The notes: generated by a model from the letters alone, not told the origin. A stretch of DNA of 64,000 nucleotides from Rhynchopus sp. YZ270_cl-10 (GCA_964035575.1 OZ037895.1:558001-622000); one strand, 5' to 3'; shown: positions 38,787 through 49,499, numbered from the stretch's first letter. Program-made: numbers and translations.

Positions 38787-38850
38787 TCATATACTTTCTA
38801 TGCTACTGAATAGAAGGTATATGGTTGGGTGCACTAAATGTACCCCAAAA
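38787..38850 (+). repeat. HR6 double-hairpin repeat
   Basis: TTCATATACTTTCTATGCTA, then CTGAATAGAAGG, then GGGTGCACTAAATGTACCC. TTCTAT/ATAGAA and GGGT/ACCC pair. The second copy is at 41354. Confidence 0.6.
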
Positions 38851-40239
38851 AACTTAATTAGGTTTATAAGAATGAACCTAAAAAGACCCCTTTCTTGATT
38901 CGTCTTTTTAAGAAAAGATTGAGAAAAAAGGGGGATTTTTGAAAAGAGACGTGGTTTACACTTTAACTCCCCCACTTATACCCCCCTCTCCACCGACTCA
39001 TCTAGTGGAGCGAACGAGAAAGCGAAAGGGGAGGGGAAAAGAGGGTATAGTACGGGGGGGGGGGGTCCACACAAAACGCACAGAGAACATCTTTGGAGCG
39101 TGAGGGCCTGCTTGTTGCCTGCTTTTTCTTGCGAATAGTGGGCAGGGTGGCAGAAGGTATGACCTTTTTTTTTGTGCGTAAAGTGTATAATAAATAATCT
39201 GTGATATTTTTATTACTACAATACGCTCCCGCGTAAAGAGGAAAACCTCTTTGAGGCCCAAAAAAGGGAGCAATGTGCGCTTTTGTGCGGAAGGGTAACG
39301 AATTGAAAGCAGACAGAACCGAACTGGACTCAATACCGAATCAACACAAAAAAAAATAGTAACTCTGATAAGGTAAGTAAAAAAGGGAAAAAAAAAGTTT
39401 TTTCGTTGATTGCTCAATTACCCTGGAGGGGTGGTTGGCGACCGTATCGGAGGAAACTATTTTCCCTTTAAACTACGCTTTGTAGGTATTTTAAAAAAAA
39501 AAACAAAAATGGGGGAAAATGGAAGAAGGAGGAGGAAGGCAAAAGAACTGGGCACTCGTTGTCTTTTTCTTCTTTTTTTGAAACGGCAGTATAGTTGCCA
39601 CTTCCACTTTCCCCTTAAAATCATTTTCTGCAAACAAGAGCATAGGCACGCGAACGCAATGGACAATGGATACCACACAGCAACTGCCCCCCCTCTAATT
39701 TTTATTTCATGATTCCTTTCCCCCCTCCCGTCTCGCTGACACAAGATACGCTCTACTCATTTACCTAACAGAGTGAGATACCTGGACACCCAAAAAAAAG
39801 CGTAAGCTCACATGAATAAAAAAAAAATATGGGAAAGCACTTTTTTCTCGTGTGGTATCAACAAAACCACTGTCAAAAATACGGTTCTTGTACACAAAAC
39901 AAAAACAAAAACAAAAAAAACAGAAAAAGACGCCTTCAAAAAGGCTGTGATAGTTTACAAACAATAAAAGGCCCAGCCTCGTTCCTCAGAGTGAGTAGGC
40001 GATGAGACAATAGACAGATCCCTCTTTTCGTTCTCGGCTCAGATTAAATTCGTTCACAAATGGATATTATGAAAGCAAAACAGATTGACATCGGGGGATA
40101 AAGGGGTTGAGAAGACGGGGAAAAGAAGGAGTCATTTTCCCCAGTTTATGCACCGCAATTTAGTTGAGTTATTTTTTTTTTGACTTTTTGAAATGGGGTG
40201 TGGTTGGGGAAAGAAGCAAGAAGAAAGAGAAGTTGAAAG

Positions 40240-40310
40240 TGCAAAAACGCCTCACCGTAAATCGGCGGACGCAGAGGAGCACCGGTTCTCCGCGGGGTTA
40301 TCGAACCCCC
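40240..40310 (+). repeat. HR2 hairpin repeat (full length)
   Basis: AAGTTGAAAGTGCAAAAACG, then CCTCACCGTAAATCGGCGGA, then CGGTTCTCCGCGG and GGTTATCGAACCCC. GCGGA and TCCGC pair. The final GGTTATCGAACC recalls a pol III B box with an extra base. Confidence 0.7.
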
Positions 40311-40429
40311 CAGAGAGCACTTCAGTTGGTATACACACGGTTACCACGAGGTTGTAAGCAGAAAACATAATCATTGCCCGAACCAGAAAGGGAGGGGGGT
40401 ATTTTATCACGTAAAGTAAAAAAAAAAGC

Positions 40430-40640
40430 CTCCTGTGTCCTGGCGGACAGCATAGGGCGTCTACTGTAGCCTATCAAGGGCTGGAGCCTCCAGCGGAGCG
40501 GTGTTCACCTTTTTCAAAGAAATGCGGTGTAGGCGGGTTTAGTGCATGGACGTTGACCACGGTTCTTGCCTCATACCACGTTTTCTTGTTGATCCACTTA
40601 GTGGGTTACACACCGAGGCAGTGGGGTACAGTCTTTTTGG
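40430..40640 (+). ncRNA. Possible structured RNA or unclassified repeat
   Basis: Several adjoining hairpins: ATAGGGC with GCCTAT, GCTGGAG with CTCCAGC, and TGCCTC with GAGGCA around 40577-40619. No family was recognised and only one copy was seen, so it may be chance pairing or another repeat. Confidence 0.2.
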
Positions 40641-40771
40641 CCAACGGATAAAGTATAAATAAAATGAGTTTTAATTCCTTTCAAAAATTTGAAGTCTGAA
40701 GCCAACCTATCTCACCTGGGCATCCACTGATTCCCGTTCGTTATTTGACAGAGGCGGGAGGACGTGTAGAG

Positions 40772-40816
40772 GTATCCACGAAACGAGAGATAGGGAGGTG
40801 ACGGCTGCGTGGAGCT
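40772..40816 (+). repeat. HR5 hairpin repeat
   Basis: TCCACGAAACGAGAGATAGG, then GAGGTGACGGCTGCGTGGA. Stem changes against 2262 lie mostly in the loop. Confidence 0.55.
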
Positions 40817-40931
40817 CGCACACGTTCTCAACTTTTGGAAGAGAGAAAAAAAAAAATACGGAAACGGAAAAATCTAACAAATGATGAAGGAGAAAGTTAG
40901 CAATAGACGTTAGATCTTCTCATAACAAAGT

Positions 40932-40999
40932 GAAGGTTGATAGTGCAAAACGCCTCTGGGACGCAGGCACTGACACTCCGCGGGTTATCGCACCCCGGA
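40932..40999 (+). repeat. HR2 hairpin repeat
   Basis: GAAGGTTGATAGTGCAAAAC, then GCCTCTGGGACGCAGGCACT, then CACTCCGCGGGTTATCGCAC. Shares its left half with 2205 and its right half with 40240. Confidence 0.7.
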
Positions 41000-41353
41000 G
41001 TGTTGCGCATGGGAGTAATAAATCCCTTTGAATACTCCAAAAGACTGAAAAGAGACGAAGAGAAAAGTGTGATATCCAGCATTCGGATGAAAGCACAATA
41101 CAAAATATGTTGATTTAGTGATACAGGCGTTGAAGCAAGAAAACTCTTGTATATGGGCCATCGAAACCACAATGTCATATGAGTAGAAACCTGCTTTGCA
41201 TGCACACAAAAAAAAAGATCGCTTCCATCCAAGAAAAAACGGTGGTGGAAAAAGCTGGGAAAGGAGTGGGTGATCGATGTAGATAATATGCAAGCTGGGG
41301 GGAGGAAGGAAATGCGGGAATAAGGGAGAGAGAAAAAGAAAAGAAAAGTTTTG

Positions 41354-41411
41354 TTTCATATACTAACTATTCTGAATAGATGGTATAATAGGGTGCACTA
41401 AATGTACCCAA
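41354..41411 (+). repeat. HR6 double-hairpin repeat
   Basis: TTTCATATACTAACTATTCT, then GAATAGATGG, then GGGTGCACTAAATGTACCC. Both hairpins are kept although the sequence differs from 38787. Confidence 0.6.
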
Positions 41412-41429
41412 ACTTTTTTTTAGACTAAA

Positions 41430-41492
41430 AGTTGAAAGTGCAAAAACGCCTCACCGTTCATCGGAGGACGCAGGGGCACTGGTTCTCCGCGC
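41430..41492 (+). repeat. HR2 hairpin repeat (full length)
   Basis: AGTTGAAAGTGCAAAAACGC, then CTCACCGTTCATCGGAGGAC, then GCACTGGTTCTCCGCG. Confidence 0.7.
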
Positions 41493-41518
41493 CAGAAAAA
41501 AAAAGAAGAAATTTTTTT

Positions 41519-41554
41519 TAGATGACCCTAAGCCTCTCGTGCTTAGTCACCTTA
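41519..41554 (+). repeat. HR1 hairpin repeat (near consensus)
   Basis: TAGATGACCCTAAGCCTCTC, then GTGCTTAGTCACCTT. The CTAAGC/GCTTAG stem is perfect around a CTCTCGT loop. Confidence 0.75.
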
Positions 41555-41751
41555 AAAAAAGACGGAACTTCGTAGATTACTGCGCCTCACTACTGCACAT
41601 CTTTGAAAAACCGGAAAGACCCAAAAAGAGAGAGAGAGAAATCGTCAGCATCAAAAAAAGCCGGTTATTGTACAAAAAGCAAAAGAAAGGGGAATTTGCA
41701 AAAGATGGAATGTGCCTCTCTGCGGACGTCACATCAAAGAAGCGTTTTTGG

Positions 41752-41805
41752 AAGATGAACGTAAGTCTCACTGTGCTTAGTCACCTTGGTCACAATCGCT
41801 GTCGC
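41752..41805 (+). repeat. HR1 hairpin repeat (long form)
   Basis: AAGATGAACGTAAGTCTCAC, then TGTGCTTAGTCACCTTGGTC and ACAATCGCTGTCGC. Shows the extended 3' part also seen at 597 and 13629. Confidence 0.7.
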
Positions 41806-42423
41806 AATATTCCCCTTTCGAAAAAAGAGAGAAAAAAAATGAGGGATTTTTTTAGAGAAAAAAGAGAGAGGAGTTCAGTCGTAGGAAGTATAGCAAGTTT
41901 TCAAAAAAAACAAAAAAAGATCAAAAAAATCGCCTTCATTGTGGCGAACTGTTATGTTGCCTCCTTTCATTTGAGAACCCAGCAAAAAGGGAGGGGAAAC
42001 GACAGATTAAAAAAAAAAAAACAAAAAAAAAATGGTAAAATATCGCCGATTTCAACTGATATAATTTGTCATAATGACCAACACCAGGAATCTTTTCTTA
42101 ATATGAGCGGACTCCTTTCCAAGATGAATTATCATCCGACACTAAATTACAGAACTAACACAAGAAACCCCTCCCCCTCCTACACCACCCCTGACAGTGG
42201 CTGTGTCGTGTATCTGACGTACTTTACCATCAGAGCACCATACAGGACAGCCACTATCAAATCCTCTCTCCAAACTGACATTGACATCCCACCGGGGGGG
42301 GAAGAACAAAACCGCACTCCTCCCCAGGATAAACGTAGTCAGGGGGTAGTGACGCTGCTGGACTCCGGCAGGGCTCTGGCGGAGTCCAACGGATGTGTCG
42401 TGATTACCAAAAAAAAACAAAGT

Positions 42424-42605
42424 AGACTTGAAATACAAAGCCCTCTCGTGAACAGTGTACCTTTGGTCCATCACCGGCTGTACCCGGGGGGGTGGACAAC
42501 CCAACCATGCAGTCCTACATTCCATTTTCGTGGTTTACATCTGATATGAGACACTCCCGCTTCCACTCATCCAGATGAACGGGGGATCATTGCAAACACA
42601 GGGTA
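42424..42605 (+). repeat. HR3 repeat (long form)
   Basis: GACTTGAAATACAAAGCCCT, then CTCGTGAACAGTGTACC, through GTGGTTTACATCTGA, and a downstream CATCCAGATGAACGGGGGAT also present at 37530-37550. Confidence 0.7.
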
Positions 42606-42660
42606 ATTGCCCTGATGTAGGGTCCGGTTGGGTTGGGGAAAACAAATAAAAGGTGAAAAC

Positions 42661-42695
42661 CTAAAGCCCTCATGCTAACCTTGATCAGATTCGTT
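42661..42695 (+). repeat. HR1-like repeat lacking the 5' end
   Basis: CTAAAGCCCTCATGCTAACC, then TTGATCAGATTCG. Confidence 0.45.
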
Positions 42696-43020
42696 AAAAA
42701 AAGATACTACAAAATGTTGTCAAAAAAAGGGGGGGCAGTACGTCACAACAGCACACACCCTCCCCTACGCGCGGGATGAGCGACATTAGTAAAACTTTCT
42801 TCTTCCAACAGAGAAACCCCTTTTCATCTGTTGCACACCCCCATGAGCTCTCATCATGCTGCCTCAAAAACAAAACAACATAAAGAACTAACATTCCCAA
42901 AGACCTGTTTAAGACTCTATCGTCTAGAGTTGAATCACATAAAAACACAAAAGCACCCCACCCCCTTTTGTCTGACCCTAGCGGGAACCCACGCTCTCTA
43001 CACACTATCAAAAGAATTAT

Positions 43021-43055
43021 AAGATGATCATAAGCCTCTCATGCTTAGCCACCTT
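43021..43055 (+). repeat. HR1 hairpin repeat
   Basis: AAGATGATCATAAGCCTCTC, then ATGCTTAGCCACCTT. Confidence 0.7.
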
Positions 43056-43130
43056 TAGAAAAAATGTCTCGCTGTACACAACACTGTATCTAAACACGCT
43101 TGGTTAATATCAAAAGCACTCTAAGAGGGT

Positions 43131-45605
43131 TCACCACCGTGAATGCCTCAACGTCGGGAATTTATGAACCAGCAGACCCGACGCTGTGGCGCGCTTCCGT
43201 GGCTTTCTTTGGAAGCAGTTTGAGAGGAAGTCTGCCATGTCGATGGGGAGTTTGTCGGCGTTGATGTTGCTGGGCCATGCTTTGCTGGAGAGGATCACAT
43301 GCAACAACGTTAATGGCGACGAAAACTCCGGCCATGGCGTCTCACCTGTGTACATCTCCGCCACAACGCAGGCAAGCGACCACACATCCTGCTTCGTTGG
43401 GTCATACCCCTCTTCGCTCTCTATCACCTCCGGGGCCACGACCTGCGCAGTACCACACAACGTCTTCGCCTGATCCCTTGCAGACCTCGTATACGGATCC
43501 GTCGCCTCCGCAAAATCCCGCAACTTCACCAACCCCATATTCTGCGACACCATAACATTCTTCAAACACAACGACCGATGCGCAATCCCTTTACTATGCA
43601 AAAACACCAATGCCTGGAGGAGCTGTCGTGTATATGCCCGCACCACTGTATCGGGCAGACGACTATCCGGCATTTTATGCAACAACTTATCCAGCGAACC
43701 CCCTGTCACAAACTCCAACAACACATTGAACTGCACCCTCCCCACTGTCTCCTTAAAGAAGCATCCAAAGTAGCCTACTATCGAACGGTGTTGATATTCT
43801 CTGAGCAACGACATCTCCTTGATGGCCTGGGCGTACGTATCCTCTGTGGTGCTGTCCTCCTGCGAGGAGGACGTTGTCTTCAGGAGTACCACTTCTCCCG
43901 TCATTTGAAGGTACAACGATTCCACAACCGTGCGTTCCTCATCCATGGTGAAATCCAGGGGAGGTGGCGAGGTGGGCATCATATGCTCTGGGGGCACCGC
44001 AGGATCAGAGAGGGGGAGGGGCGAATCAGTGTTCCGCCGCTCCTCACTCTCACTCTCCTCCCCATCCTTTTCGATACACCCTTTGCTTGTGTTCGGCGAC
44101 CTCCCAGAGTCAGGCGACGCATTGATGGTAACAGATGGATCAACATAAATCGCACAATTCGAGTTATTCTCTGAATTAAGAGCAGTCGACTGAGAGACAG
44201 AGAACGGCGCTGTGAAGTCAACCAAAGGCGCAACCTTAACAGTCTTTTGAAGGTCCCGTTCAGTGAGCTGACGTCTAGGGGGAAGAGGTTTGGTGGAGCT
44301 AAGAGGCGGTGGAGGCGGCTCTCTGGGGTCTGTTGTTGAGAAAAATTTGAAGAGTTTGAGAAGCTTCGAAGGGCTCGGCCGTTTGGTAGGATCGCGTTTA
44401 AAGCAGACGTCAAGAAAAGGGCGGAAATCCTCGGGGATCTCCTCCTCCTCATACCCTGTGGGTTTGCAGGAGTCCTTCATCATTTCGTGGAGCAGAAGCA
44501 TTGGGTTGACGTCGCTTGGCCATGCGGTCTTTCCTGTCAGCATTTCTACTGTGGTGCAGCCTATGGACCATACGTCTGCCTTCTTAGCGTCGTATCCGTC
44601 ACCTTTGCTGCTGCTAGATAAGAAGACTTCGGGTGCCATCCAGTGAGGGGTGCCAACGAAGGTGGTTGCTTGCTTCTTTTTCTTTTTGATGGTGCATGCG
44701 GTACCGAAGTCGGAGACCTTTGCGCGTCCGGTGTCGAAACAGATTAGGATGTTTTGGCATTTAATGTCACGATGTGCGAAGCCAGACTTATGAAGATACG
44801 CAACCCCATGCAACACATCACGAAGATACAAAAACGCCACCGGAACCGGCAGCTTCCGTGTCGGAAGTCTCCCAAGAAGATCGAACAGAGAACCCCCAGA
44901 GATATACTCCAGGAAGAAATACAAACCCAACTCCCTCTTCGTTGCACTACTTGCCACATGCGACCCGAGGTACCGTACAATATTTGGGTGGTCCAACTGC
45001 CTCATCAAATTCACCTCCTTCACAACATTCTCTATCGCCGCTTCATTCTCTGAACCTGGCCCCATATCTTTGATGGGAATATGTTTTATCGCACACCAAC
45101 GTCCATCTGGGATGAGCCCCACCTTTACCGACCCAAACGAACCACAACCTATATCCCACAACGGCGAAACACTCTGATGTTCCACGGGAAGCCTGATACA
45201 CGACGTACACACCCTCGCTGAGGTAACGGTTGTACTAGAAGCGGAGCTAGACGCGCCTAAGGTAGACCCCATAACGGTTTGCGAGGTGGACGCAGAATTT
45301 GTTGTAACAGAAGTGTGCGACGACTGTGGGGAGGGGAGAAAACCCCCTGGTGATTGTGTACGCTGGCAAGCAGAGTCTGGAGTCAGAGACGCCTTTCGTG
45401 TCACAGTAGTTTCTCTTGGACAGCATGCATCGCAAAAAACAAGGCCACACACCCGACAATGATGCCGCCGGAGCAGTAGTGTGAACTTTGACATGCATTC
45501 GTTGCATATCAACGCCTCTTCATCAGGCTGCCATACCGGTGCATCTGCCTGTATTGCTGGGATTGAAACAGCCTCTGCACGCAAATCAAAGTCTTCCTCC
45601 TCCAT
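43131..45605 (-). CDS. FYVE domain plus kinase plus pseudokinase
   Basis: Intronless, 824 residues from the ATG at 45605. A FYVE zinc finger comes first (about 30-75 and a late CTSC pair). WQPD and RRHHCRVCG match the WxxD and RRHHCR signatures for PI3P, so recruitment to endosomes is likely. A complete STE-like Ser/Thr kinase domain follows (about 160-440), with AIKHI, HRDIKCQN, SDFGTA and a GTPHWMAPE activation-loop end. After a Ser/Pro linker comes a second kinase fold (about 570-810) in which HRD is HRS and DFG is DFA, so it is probably inactive, although the β3 Lys and an Asn remain. The pseudokinase may regulate the first domain. The ~70-residue Ser/Thr insert in the FYVE domain, between its third and fourth zinc-ligand pairs, is unusual. 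Confidence 0.85.
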   Translation of the reverse strand: MEEEDFDLRAEAVSIPAIQADAPVWQPDEEALICNECMSKFTLLLRRHHCRVCGLVFCDACCPRETTVTRKASLTPDSACQRTQSPGGFLPSPQSSHTSVTTNSASTSQTVMGSTLGASSSASSTTVTSARVCTSCIRLPVEHQSVSPLWDIGCGSFGSVKVGLIPDGRWCAIKHIPIKDMGPGSENEAAIENVVKEVNLMRQLDHPNIVRYLGSHVASSATKRELGLYFFLEYISGGSLFDLLGRLPTRKLPVPVAFLYLRDVLHGVAYLHKSGFAHRDIKCQNILICFDTGRAKVSDFGTACTIKKKKKQATTFVGTPHWMAPEVFLSSSSKGDGYDAKKADVWSIGCTTVEMLTGKTAWPSDVNPMLLLHEMMKDSCKPTGYEEEEIPEDFRPFLDVCFKRDPTKRPSPSKLLKLFKFFSTTDPREPPPPPLSSTKPLPPRRQLTERDLQKTVKVAPLVDFTAPFSVSQSTALNSENNSNCAIYVDPSVTINASPDSGRSPNTSKGCIEKDGEESESEERRNTDSPLPLSDPAVPPEHMMPTSPPPLDFTMDEERTVVESLYLQMTGEVVLLKTTSSSQEDSTTEDTYAQAIKEMSLLREYQHRSIVGYFGCFFKETVGRVQFNVLLEFVTGGSLDKLLHKMPDSRLPDTVVRAYTRQLLQALVFLHSKGIAHRSLCLKNVMVSQNMGLVKLRDFAEATDPYTRSARDQAKTLCGTAQVVAPEVIESEEGYDPTKQDVWSLACVVAEMYTGETPWPEFSSPLTLLHVILSSKAWPSNINADKLPIDMADFLSNCFQRKPRKRATASGLLVHKFPTLRHSRW

Positions 45606-46700
45606 CCCGTACAAAAAGACGGAAAATGTTGAAGAAAAAAAGCGTAGGGGGAGAGGTGTGGGGGTGGGGAAGAAAAAGCGAAATGCGTTGGTGTACTGTA
45701 AAGGGTAGATGTGGTTTATAGAGGGGGGTATAAGTATTGGTGTTCCAGAAGGGGGCGGGTATGGGAAGTTTGTGGTGGGTTTCGTGAACAGCAATTATAG
45801 CACTCCAACTATGTTGGGAGTCCAAAAAAAAAAAAAGGGGGGACGCTAAATTACCTCTAAATTTCCTAAATTTCCTAAATTCGGGGAAGTTATCTGGACT
45901 ATTGCTAAATTTCTGTGATAAGTTGAGGTGTGAAGTGGGGTTTTTTGGAATTTGTATCTTGAAAAAAAAGGGGGGGGATGGGTTTATCAAAAGAGGGGGG
46001 GGAGGAAAGGTTGCCTTTTATATTTTCGGTTGTTTAACCCTCGCTTCTTTTGCTGTATCGCGTTCTTCGTTATCCTCCTCCGTACACAACACCTATCTAT
46101 CCCTTAACGCCTGAAGGTGAAAACGTTTCGGGAATTTCCTGAGTTTTAAAACAAAGAAAAAAACGGGGTTAGGGGGGAGAAATTGAGGACGCAGGCGGGA
46201 TGGGGTGTCGTATTACGCGAAGAGTACTTTTTTTTTCGGAGAAGAAACTGACATATAGGAACAGAACAAAGAGAAAAAAAGGTTGGAAAGATGGGTCCGA
46301 AAGCCTCTCACAGTGCTTTTTTTTGTACCCTCCGAAAAGAAAAGACGTGGAAAGACTGATGTGACTTCACAACACAATAAGAAGGCGGTCAGAGAAGAGA
46401 GAATGTATGAGGGGGAGGGTGAAGCTAAGCCTCGCTGGTTGTCACCCCCATAAAAAGAGAAGTTGAAAAGGAAAACTAGGACGATGAATGTGTCTCGTGC
46501 ACACACACACACACACACATCTTTGAAAGGTGCACGCAACATAAATGGTCTGGATCTGTTGGCTTAGCTGTTATGCAGATGATGGTCACTATTTTTTTTT
46601 TTTTTGAAAAGGAGACAAGACCCCCAGGAAACACCATAACACACCACTGCTGTGAACTGCTTCAGCTGCAACAACACACAATGCAAATACCCATACCCCT

Positions 46701-46801
46701 AATGGTGGCAGTATTGTGATGGGAGCCCATTGGAATGCGCAAAATACATCAAAATACATCACAATACATCGTGTTTCTCCTATCACAATACTGCCACTAT
46801 T
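46701..46801. repeat. 25-bp inverted repeat around a short tandem repeat
   Basis: AATGGTGGCAGTATTGTGAT (46701-46720, arm to 46725) pairs with the complement at 46777-46801 at 23 of 25 positions. The 51-bp loop holds three AATACATC units. Confidence 0.75.
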
Positions 46802-46865
46802 ACATGCCCCCCTCTGTTGCAGAAACCTTCCCTTTCCAACGCCCACCACACAAAAAATACCAAGA

Positions 46866-46933
46866 GAAGTTGAAAGTACCAACGCCTCACCGTACACGCG
46901 GACGCAGGGTTCCGGTTGTGGTTCTCTGCGGGG
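46866..46933 (+). repeat. HR2 hairpin repeat
   Basis: GAAGTTGAAAGTACCAACGC, then CTCACCGTACACGCGGACGC, then GGTTCTCTGCGGG. Confidence 0.65.
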
Positions 46934-47159
46934 GGATATCAACATAAAACTGAAAACTTGAAAACATGAATGCACATCTGATAAATGAATCACACAAAAA
47001 TATCGATGCTTTCACAAACTTCACATGGGTGCACAACAACCTCCACTACGAACGGTTCATAAGATAGAAACAATGAGAATACCTTCCCTGCAATGCTACA
47101 TAAAGCTAAACATACTAATAGCTGTGCACGAAAAGGTCGATTGGCATGGGGAAAGACTG

Positions 47160-47330
47160 GGTTGTATTATACGTGCTTCGGCCCCGACCGAATACCGTAT
47201 TATTCGTATAATACGATTACCGTATTATACGGTAGTATACGCTAATATACGGTATTATGCCACATTATACGGTGCTGCTCGGGACCGACTACCGTATAAT
47301 TCGTACAAATGAATTATACGAATTATTCCA
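47160..47330. repeat. AT-rich palindrome cluster
   Basis: Many copies of TACCGTATWATACGGT-like and TTCGTATAATACGAA-like palindromes. A ~45-bp direct repeat starts near 47181 and near 47278 (CGGNNCCGAC, then TACCGTATWATTCGT). Likely to form cruciforms. Confidence 0.65.
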
Positions 47331-47360
47331 ATTTTACAACCTAGGGGAAAGGGGGGAGAC

Positions 47361-48009
47361 CAGGGTATTAGGGTGGTTAAAAAAACTGGTTTTGAAAACC
47401 AGTTTTTCCAAAAACTGGTTTTCAAAAAAAAAAAAAAACAGAGAAATCTGGAGGGGAAAAAAAAACCGACACTTTTCACCAGGCCTTTCTGTAAATGTCG
47501 TCCCCAGATTAGGGCGGACTCGATTTTTTTCCCCGCATTTTTCCCCCGCCTGGTAGAACCCGTAAACCGTGGTTGAATCACGGGAGTGCCTTTGGGAAAT
47601 GGCTGTTCCTTGATTTTTTTTTGCCTGCGGCGCCATTTTTTCATTTTTTGCTCCGCAAAAAAGGGTTCGTTTGAGGCTCTGTGGGTACGGTGTAAAAAGC
47701 TAGATTTTTACACCGTACCCTCAAAATTTTTCGCCTGCGGCGCCATTTTACATTATTTTTTTGCCCCGCAAAAAAAAATACAGTCCCTATGTTCCCAATG
47801 TCTACCCTGGGTCAGCAGCGCCGAAAAATATTTTGAAATCTGGATTCCTGGATAAGACACTGACCCCACCCCCGAAAAACCCGAAAAAGGTGACTGTGTC
47901 CGTCAACGGTGGAGGTTTTCGCCGGAAACACTAGTTTTCGCCACCCAGGAGAGAAAACCAGAAAAACCAGTTTTTTCCGGAATTTTGGATTTTCACCCTA
48001 ATACCCTGC
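47361..48009. mobile_element. Non-autonomous hAT-like MITE
   Basis: The ends CAGGGTATTAGGGTG and CACCCTAATACCCTG are perfect 15-bp inverted repeats. GGGGAGAC flanks both sides (47353-47360 and 48010-48017), an 8-bp duplication typical of hAT. Inside are AAAACTGGTTTT palindromes next to the ends, two CTGCGGCGCCATTTT units and a perfect 16-bp hairpin (47683-47698 with 47705-47720). No coding capacity. Its ends differ from those of the complete hAT element at 30177, so another transposase probably moved it. Confidence 0.82.
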
Positions 48010-48721
48010 GGGGAGACGGACAAAAAAAAAAAAACTACAGAATCCACATAACTCCCCTAATGGCCTCTGAAGACCCACAACACCAAAAAAGGGGAACACC
48101 CACGGAACAACAGACCTAACAACAAACCTAAAACCTGAAAAACAAACCAAAAACACTTGATGGATGCGCCTCTTTAAGAGCACACACACACACACCTCAT
48201 AGGGACCATATTCTGCACAAGAATTGCCCCTATTTGGTATCAAACACACATCATTAGGCAATACTCCTTCTACGGAACTACCTATAATCGCTTTCAAATA
48301 TATCATGAATTCGGGCTAAATCCCAGGGAAATACCCATACACTTATAAACACAGACATATCTTAAGGATGGTGCAGCCTCCACACAAGACAAAGGCCTAC
48401 CTTCGCCATTTCTCTTCACTATTGTAAGACGTCTCACGAAGCCGTGACTGTCTCATAGGGAGAATGCTAAGTGGGAAGGCGATGGCACCGTTTTTACGAC
48501 ATCGTCCTGACCAGATTGATTGGCATCGTTTTGTATCTGGTTGCGTAGCGAAGAGGGTTGATGTAAGAAGCAAATGACCCCCAGATTCGAGGATCCACAA
48601 CCACCTAAGGCCCGAACAGAGAGAGAATGGTGAGATTATGTTTGAGGGATGGCGTATAGGTAAATACTATTTCTCCGAAGCAGGTTTCGTAGGAATTTAA
48701 AAAAAAAAGGAGGGGAGGTGA

Positions 48722-48755
48722 CGTTGGTGCTAACACCTCTGGGATGCAGGCATCG
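48722..48755 (+). repeat. HR2 fragment
   Basis: GTTGGTGCTAACACCTCTGG, then GATGCAGGCATCG. It directly precedes a full HR2 copy. Confidence 0.45.
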
Positions 48756-48766
48756 AAAAAAAAGAG

Positions 48767-48825
48767 AAGTTGAAAGTGCAAACGTCACTGTTCATCAGCG
48801 GACGCGGGGCACTGGTTCTCCGGGG
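48767..48825 (+). repeat. HR2 hairpin repeat
   Basis: AGTTGAAAGTGCAAACGTCA, then CTGTTCATCAGCGGACGCGG, then CACTGGTTCTCCGG. Confidence 0.65.
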
Positions 48826-49045
48826 GAAAAATAATTTTTGGTTTGATGATGTCTTGCGAGGGCAAACGCATCTGAAAATAATACCACTGTGCCATGTTAT
48901 GTCCAGTGGGTACAACAAAAGAAAGTGAAGTTATTAATGCAGGCACCTCCGACTGACCTACTGTACGATGCCAGCCATCCGGATGAAAGCACAACTACCC
49001 TGCGGCCTACAACAGAAGATGTAAAAAGAAACCTAAGTAGACCTA

Positions 49046-49092
49046 CCTGTACCGTAAGAGAACGAGGGCGGTACACAACCGCTCGTCAGCCG
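49046..49092 (+). repeat. HR7 repeat
   Basis: CCTGTACCGTAAGAGAACGA, then GGGCGGTACACAACCGCTCG. Confidence 0.55.
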
Positions 49093-49110
49093 GAAAGAAA
49101 AATTTTTTTT

Positions 49111-49138
49111 GCAAGATGAATGCACTTTAGTCACCTCA
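49111..49138 (+). repeat. HR1 fragment
   Basis: GCAAGATGAATGCACTTTAG followed by TCACCTC. The stem is shortened. Confidence 0.45.
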
Positions 49139-49499
49139 GTTTGAAAACCTAATAACAGATCAAAATCCAAAAAAAGAAAAGGGGAAATGAATGAATGAAC
49201 ACAACACAGTAAAATGGGGGACACATGCACAATCAATCTGTAAGGTGGGTTTTTCACCACACATCACAGGACACACACCAAAACACCGTTTCTTCCAAAG
49301 AAGGAAAAAGGAAGTGGGGGGGGACGGGATACAAAGCTGCGTACCTTGGAGAAGGCATCATGGACCAACCTCACGACGCTCCGTAGCTGGGAATCATTCA
49401 CGCTTGCTTTCAAACGACATACACTCACACACCCTGCAACTAGGCCAGGAAAAAAAACCCCCCCTCCCCCAAAAAAAGAATGAAGCTAGCTAGAAATGT

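Larger units (their letters stand above)
37135..43130. other. Six-kilobase gene desert dense in HR repeats
   Basis: I found no coding exon on either strand. It holds HR3 (four copies), HR1 (six), HR2 (three), HR5, HR6 (two) and HR8. Between them are AT-rich, homopolymer-rich DNA and a structured stretch near 40430-40640. Confidence 0.55.

Noticed and set aside
40290-40310. Possible tRNA T-arm (GGTTATCGAACCCC)
   Set aside because: No matching acceptor stem, D arm or anticodon arm around it, and the box has an extra base. It is part of HR2.
47361-48009. MITE considered as a deletion derivative of the hAT at 30177
   Set aside because: The terminal sequences differ after CAG, and no internal homology is seen.
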